7,815 bases of DNA from Acidobacteriota bacterium (GTDB lineage: Bacteria > Acidobacteriota > Terriglobia > Acidiferrales > 2-02-FULL-67-57): NCBI GenBank assembly GCA_016189965.1, contig JACPRL010000034.1:1-7815 (forward strand). The letters are read 5' to 3'. The stretch's first letter is position 1. Each line of letters starts with the position of its first letter. The notes below the pieces were generated by a model. The model saw only the letters and a list, made by a program, of their open reading frames with translations, was not told where the DNA came from and did not search any database. The position numbers and the translations under genes are program-made. Below, piece by piece: positions 7,372-7,815 of the stretch.

Positions 7372-7473
7372 CGCGATGCCCTCTGGGCCTACTACCTGCT
7401 CGACATCCCCAAGAAGCGGATCAAGATTGTGCCCGCCGCCAAGATGTTTGAGACCGCCGCCCTGCCGAAATAG
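7372..7473 (+). pseudogene. Orphan 3' fragment of an M16 partner-subunit paralogue
   Basis: These 102 bases align without gaps to the last 34 codons of the upstream M16 partner gene (6703-6804), including the TAG stop. I count 84 of 102 identical bases and 25 of 33 identical residues; shared blocks include LDIPK, IVPA and KMFET. Ten of 18 differences fall at third codon positions, so the copy diverged largely under coding constraint. There is no M16 sequence for the rest of the protein upstream. Weak out-of-frame similarity (a possible RLE match at 7355-7363) suggests the break lies near 7354. It is a remnant of a lost tandem paralogue or of a partial duplication. The bases between hicA and here (7331-7371) show nothing else recognisable. 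Confidence 0.85.
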
Positions 7474-7681
7474 CCACAGAGGCACGAAGACACAGAGAAT
7501 GTTTTCTGGTGGGGCAGACATTCTTGTCTGCCAGCGGCGCAAAGCGCCGCCGCCAGATTGGGCAAGACAACCGCGGGGCTGCGCTCCACTGACCCTTCGG
7601 CTTCGCTCAGGGCAGGCAGGCAGGAATGCCTGTCCTACCAAACCAAATTTCTTCTTTCTCTGTGACTCTGTGTCTCTGTGG
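7474..7681. repeat. Composite repeat with imperfect terminal inverted repeats (MITE-like)
   Basis: The left end (7474-7500, starting CCACAGAGGCACGAAGACAC) and the right end (7655-7681) are inverted copies, 22 of 27 bases matching with CCACAGAG outermost. Between them are three nested palindromes. GGCAGACA/TGTCTGCC has a 4-base loop (7513-7532), and GCGGCGC/GCGCCGC has loop AAA (7534-7550). GGCAGG/CCTGTCC is imperfect (7619-7634). A short copy of the CCTGAGCGAAGCC family lies at 7591-7613 on the minus strand. No transposase is encoded. The element abuts the TAG of the M16 fragment on the left and stops 5 bases before the convergent gene's stop codon on the right. It may act as a bidirectional transcription terminator, though the hairpins lack clear T-tracts. 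Confidence 0.7.
7591..7613 (-). repeat. Short-form copy of the CCTGAGCGAAGCC repeat
   Basis: On the minus strand this reads GCCCTGAGCGAAGCCGAAGG and then GTC. It shares the exact 13-base core with 5140-5152 and the TCGAAGG-like right end, but lacks the 9-bp GC stem found in the copy at 5150-5172. It is therefore a shorter variant of the same family, nested inside the composite repeat. Confidence 0.7.
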
Positions 7682-7686
7682 CTTTC

Positions 7687-7815
7687 TTAATGGCGGGCGG
7701 ACGCGGTCTGTTTGGCGAGCGCGCGGGCGTGCGCGGCGATGTGGCGGGCGGAGAGGCCGTAAGCGTCCATCAGCTCTTCGGGCTTGCCGCTGATGGGCAT
7801 CTCGCGCACGGCCAG
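7687..7815 (-). CDS. Probable transketolase, C-terminal end (partial)
   Basis: Forty-two codons and a TAA stop are visible, entering from the right edge. The peptide contains LAVREMPISGKPEELMDAYG and then LSARHIAAHARALA. The pattern V-x-x-x-P-x-S-G-x-P-E-E-L-M-x-x-Y-G-L-x-A-x-x-I resembles the C-terminal domain of transketolases, especially the split or thermophile-type forms. These thiamine-diphosphate enzymes move two-carbon units in the pentose phosphate pathway. The catalytic domains lie beyond the window, so the call rests on a short tail and another transketolase-C-domain enzyme cannot be excluded. It is transcribed convergently toward the M16/hicBA strand, with a composite repeat filling the junction. 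Confidence 0.6.
   Translation of the reverse strand: MAVREMPISGKPEELMDAYGLSARHIAAHARALAKQTASARH

Noticed and set aside
7006..7473. Plus-strand open frame running from inside hicB to the M16 fragment stop
   Set aside because: Only its last 34 codons match anything. The earlier part is the wrong frame across hicB and hicA, so the fragment is called a pseudogene rather than a fusion protein.
7513..7550. Two adjacent hairpins as a classic rho-independent terminator
   Set aside because: The stems are strong but neither is followed by a run of T on either strand; they are reported only as part of the composite repeat.
7153..7641. A 162-codon minus-strand open frame containing CPERSRRVSG
   Set aside because: It is a translation of the interspersed repeat joined to the antisense of hicA; no independent evidence of a gene.

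Overview
The window is GC-rich bacterial chromosome with long, strongly biased codon use. Two families of short interspersed palindromic repeats (cores CCTGAGCGAAGC... and CCACAGAG...) are of a kind I associate with Acidobacteriota. That lineage guess is an inference from repeat style and protein flavour, not from a marker gene, and I hold it at about even odds.

Layout. Positions 1-3311 (minus) hold most of smc, the chromosome-condensing ATPase, running off the left edge before its C-terminal ATPase half. A 320-bp divergent intergenic region (3312-3631) carries inverted repeats in the smc leader and an extended -10 promoter for the rightward genes. Positions 3632-6804 (plus) hold a tightly coupled pair of secreted M16 (pitrilysin-like) peptidase genes overlapping by 4 bp. 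The first subunit keeps the zinc motif HxxEH. The second has lost it but keeps an R...Y-type substrate-binding motif, the usual division of labour in a heterodimeric M16B protease. The signal-peptide region of the second gene contains an interspersed palindromic repeat read through in frame.

Positions 6805-7686 are an accessory strip between the protease operon and a convergent gene. It contains a hicB-hicA type II toxin-antitoxin pair with a 4-bp overlap, then an orphan duplicate of the last 34 codons of the second M16 gene including its stop codon. Directly against that stop lies a roughly 208-bp composite repeat with imperfect terminal inverted repeats. From 7687 to the right edge (minus) is the C-terminal end of what looks like a transketolase.

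How it fits together. The core genes (smc, M16 pair, transketolase) look ordinary and intact as far as they are visible. The strip 6805-7686 looks like a small insertion and decay hotspot at the 3' end of the protease operon: a lost or displaced M16 paralogue, a toxin-antitoxin module, and repeats at both edges. I see no tRNA, rRNA, CRISPR array, transposase or obviously new multi-gene system.
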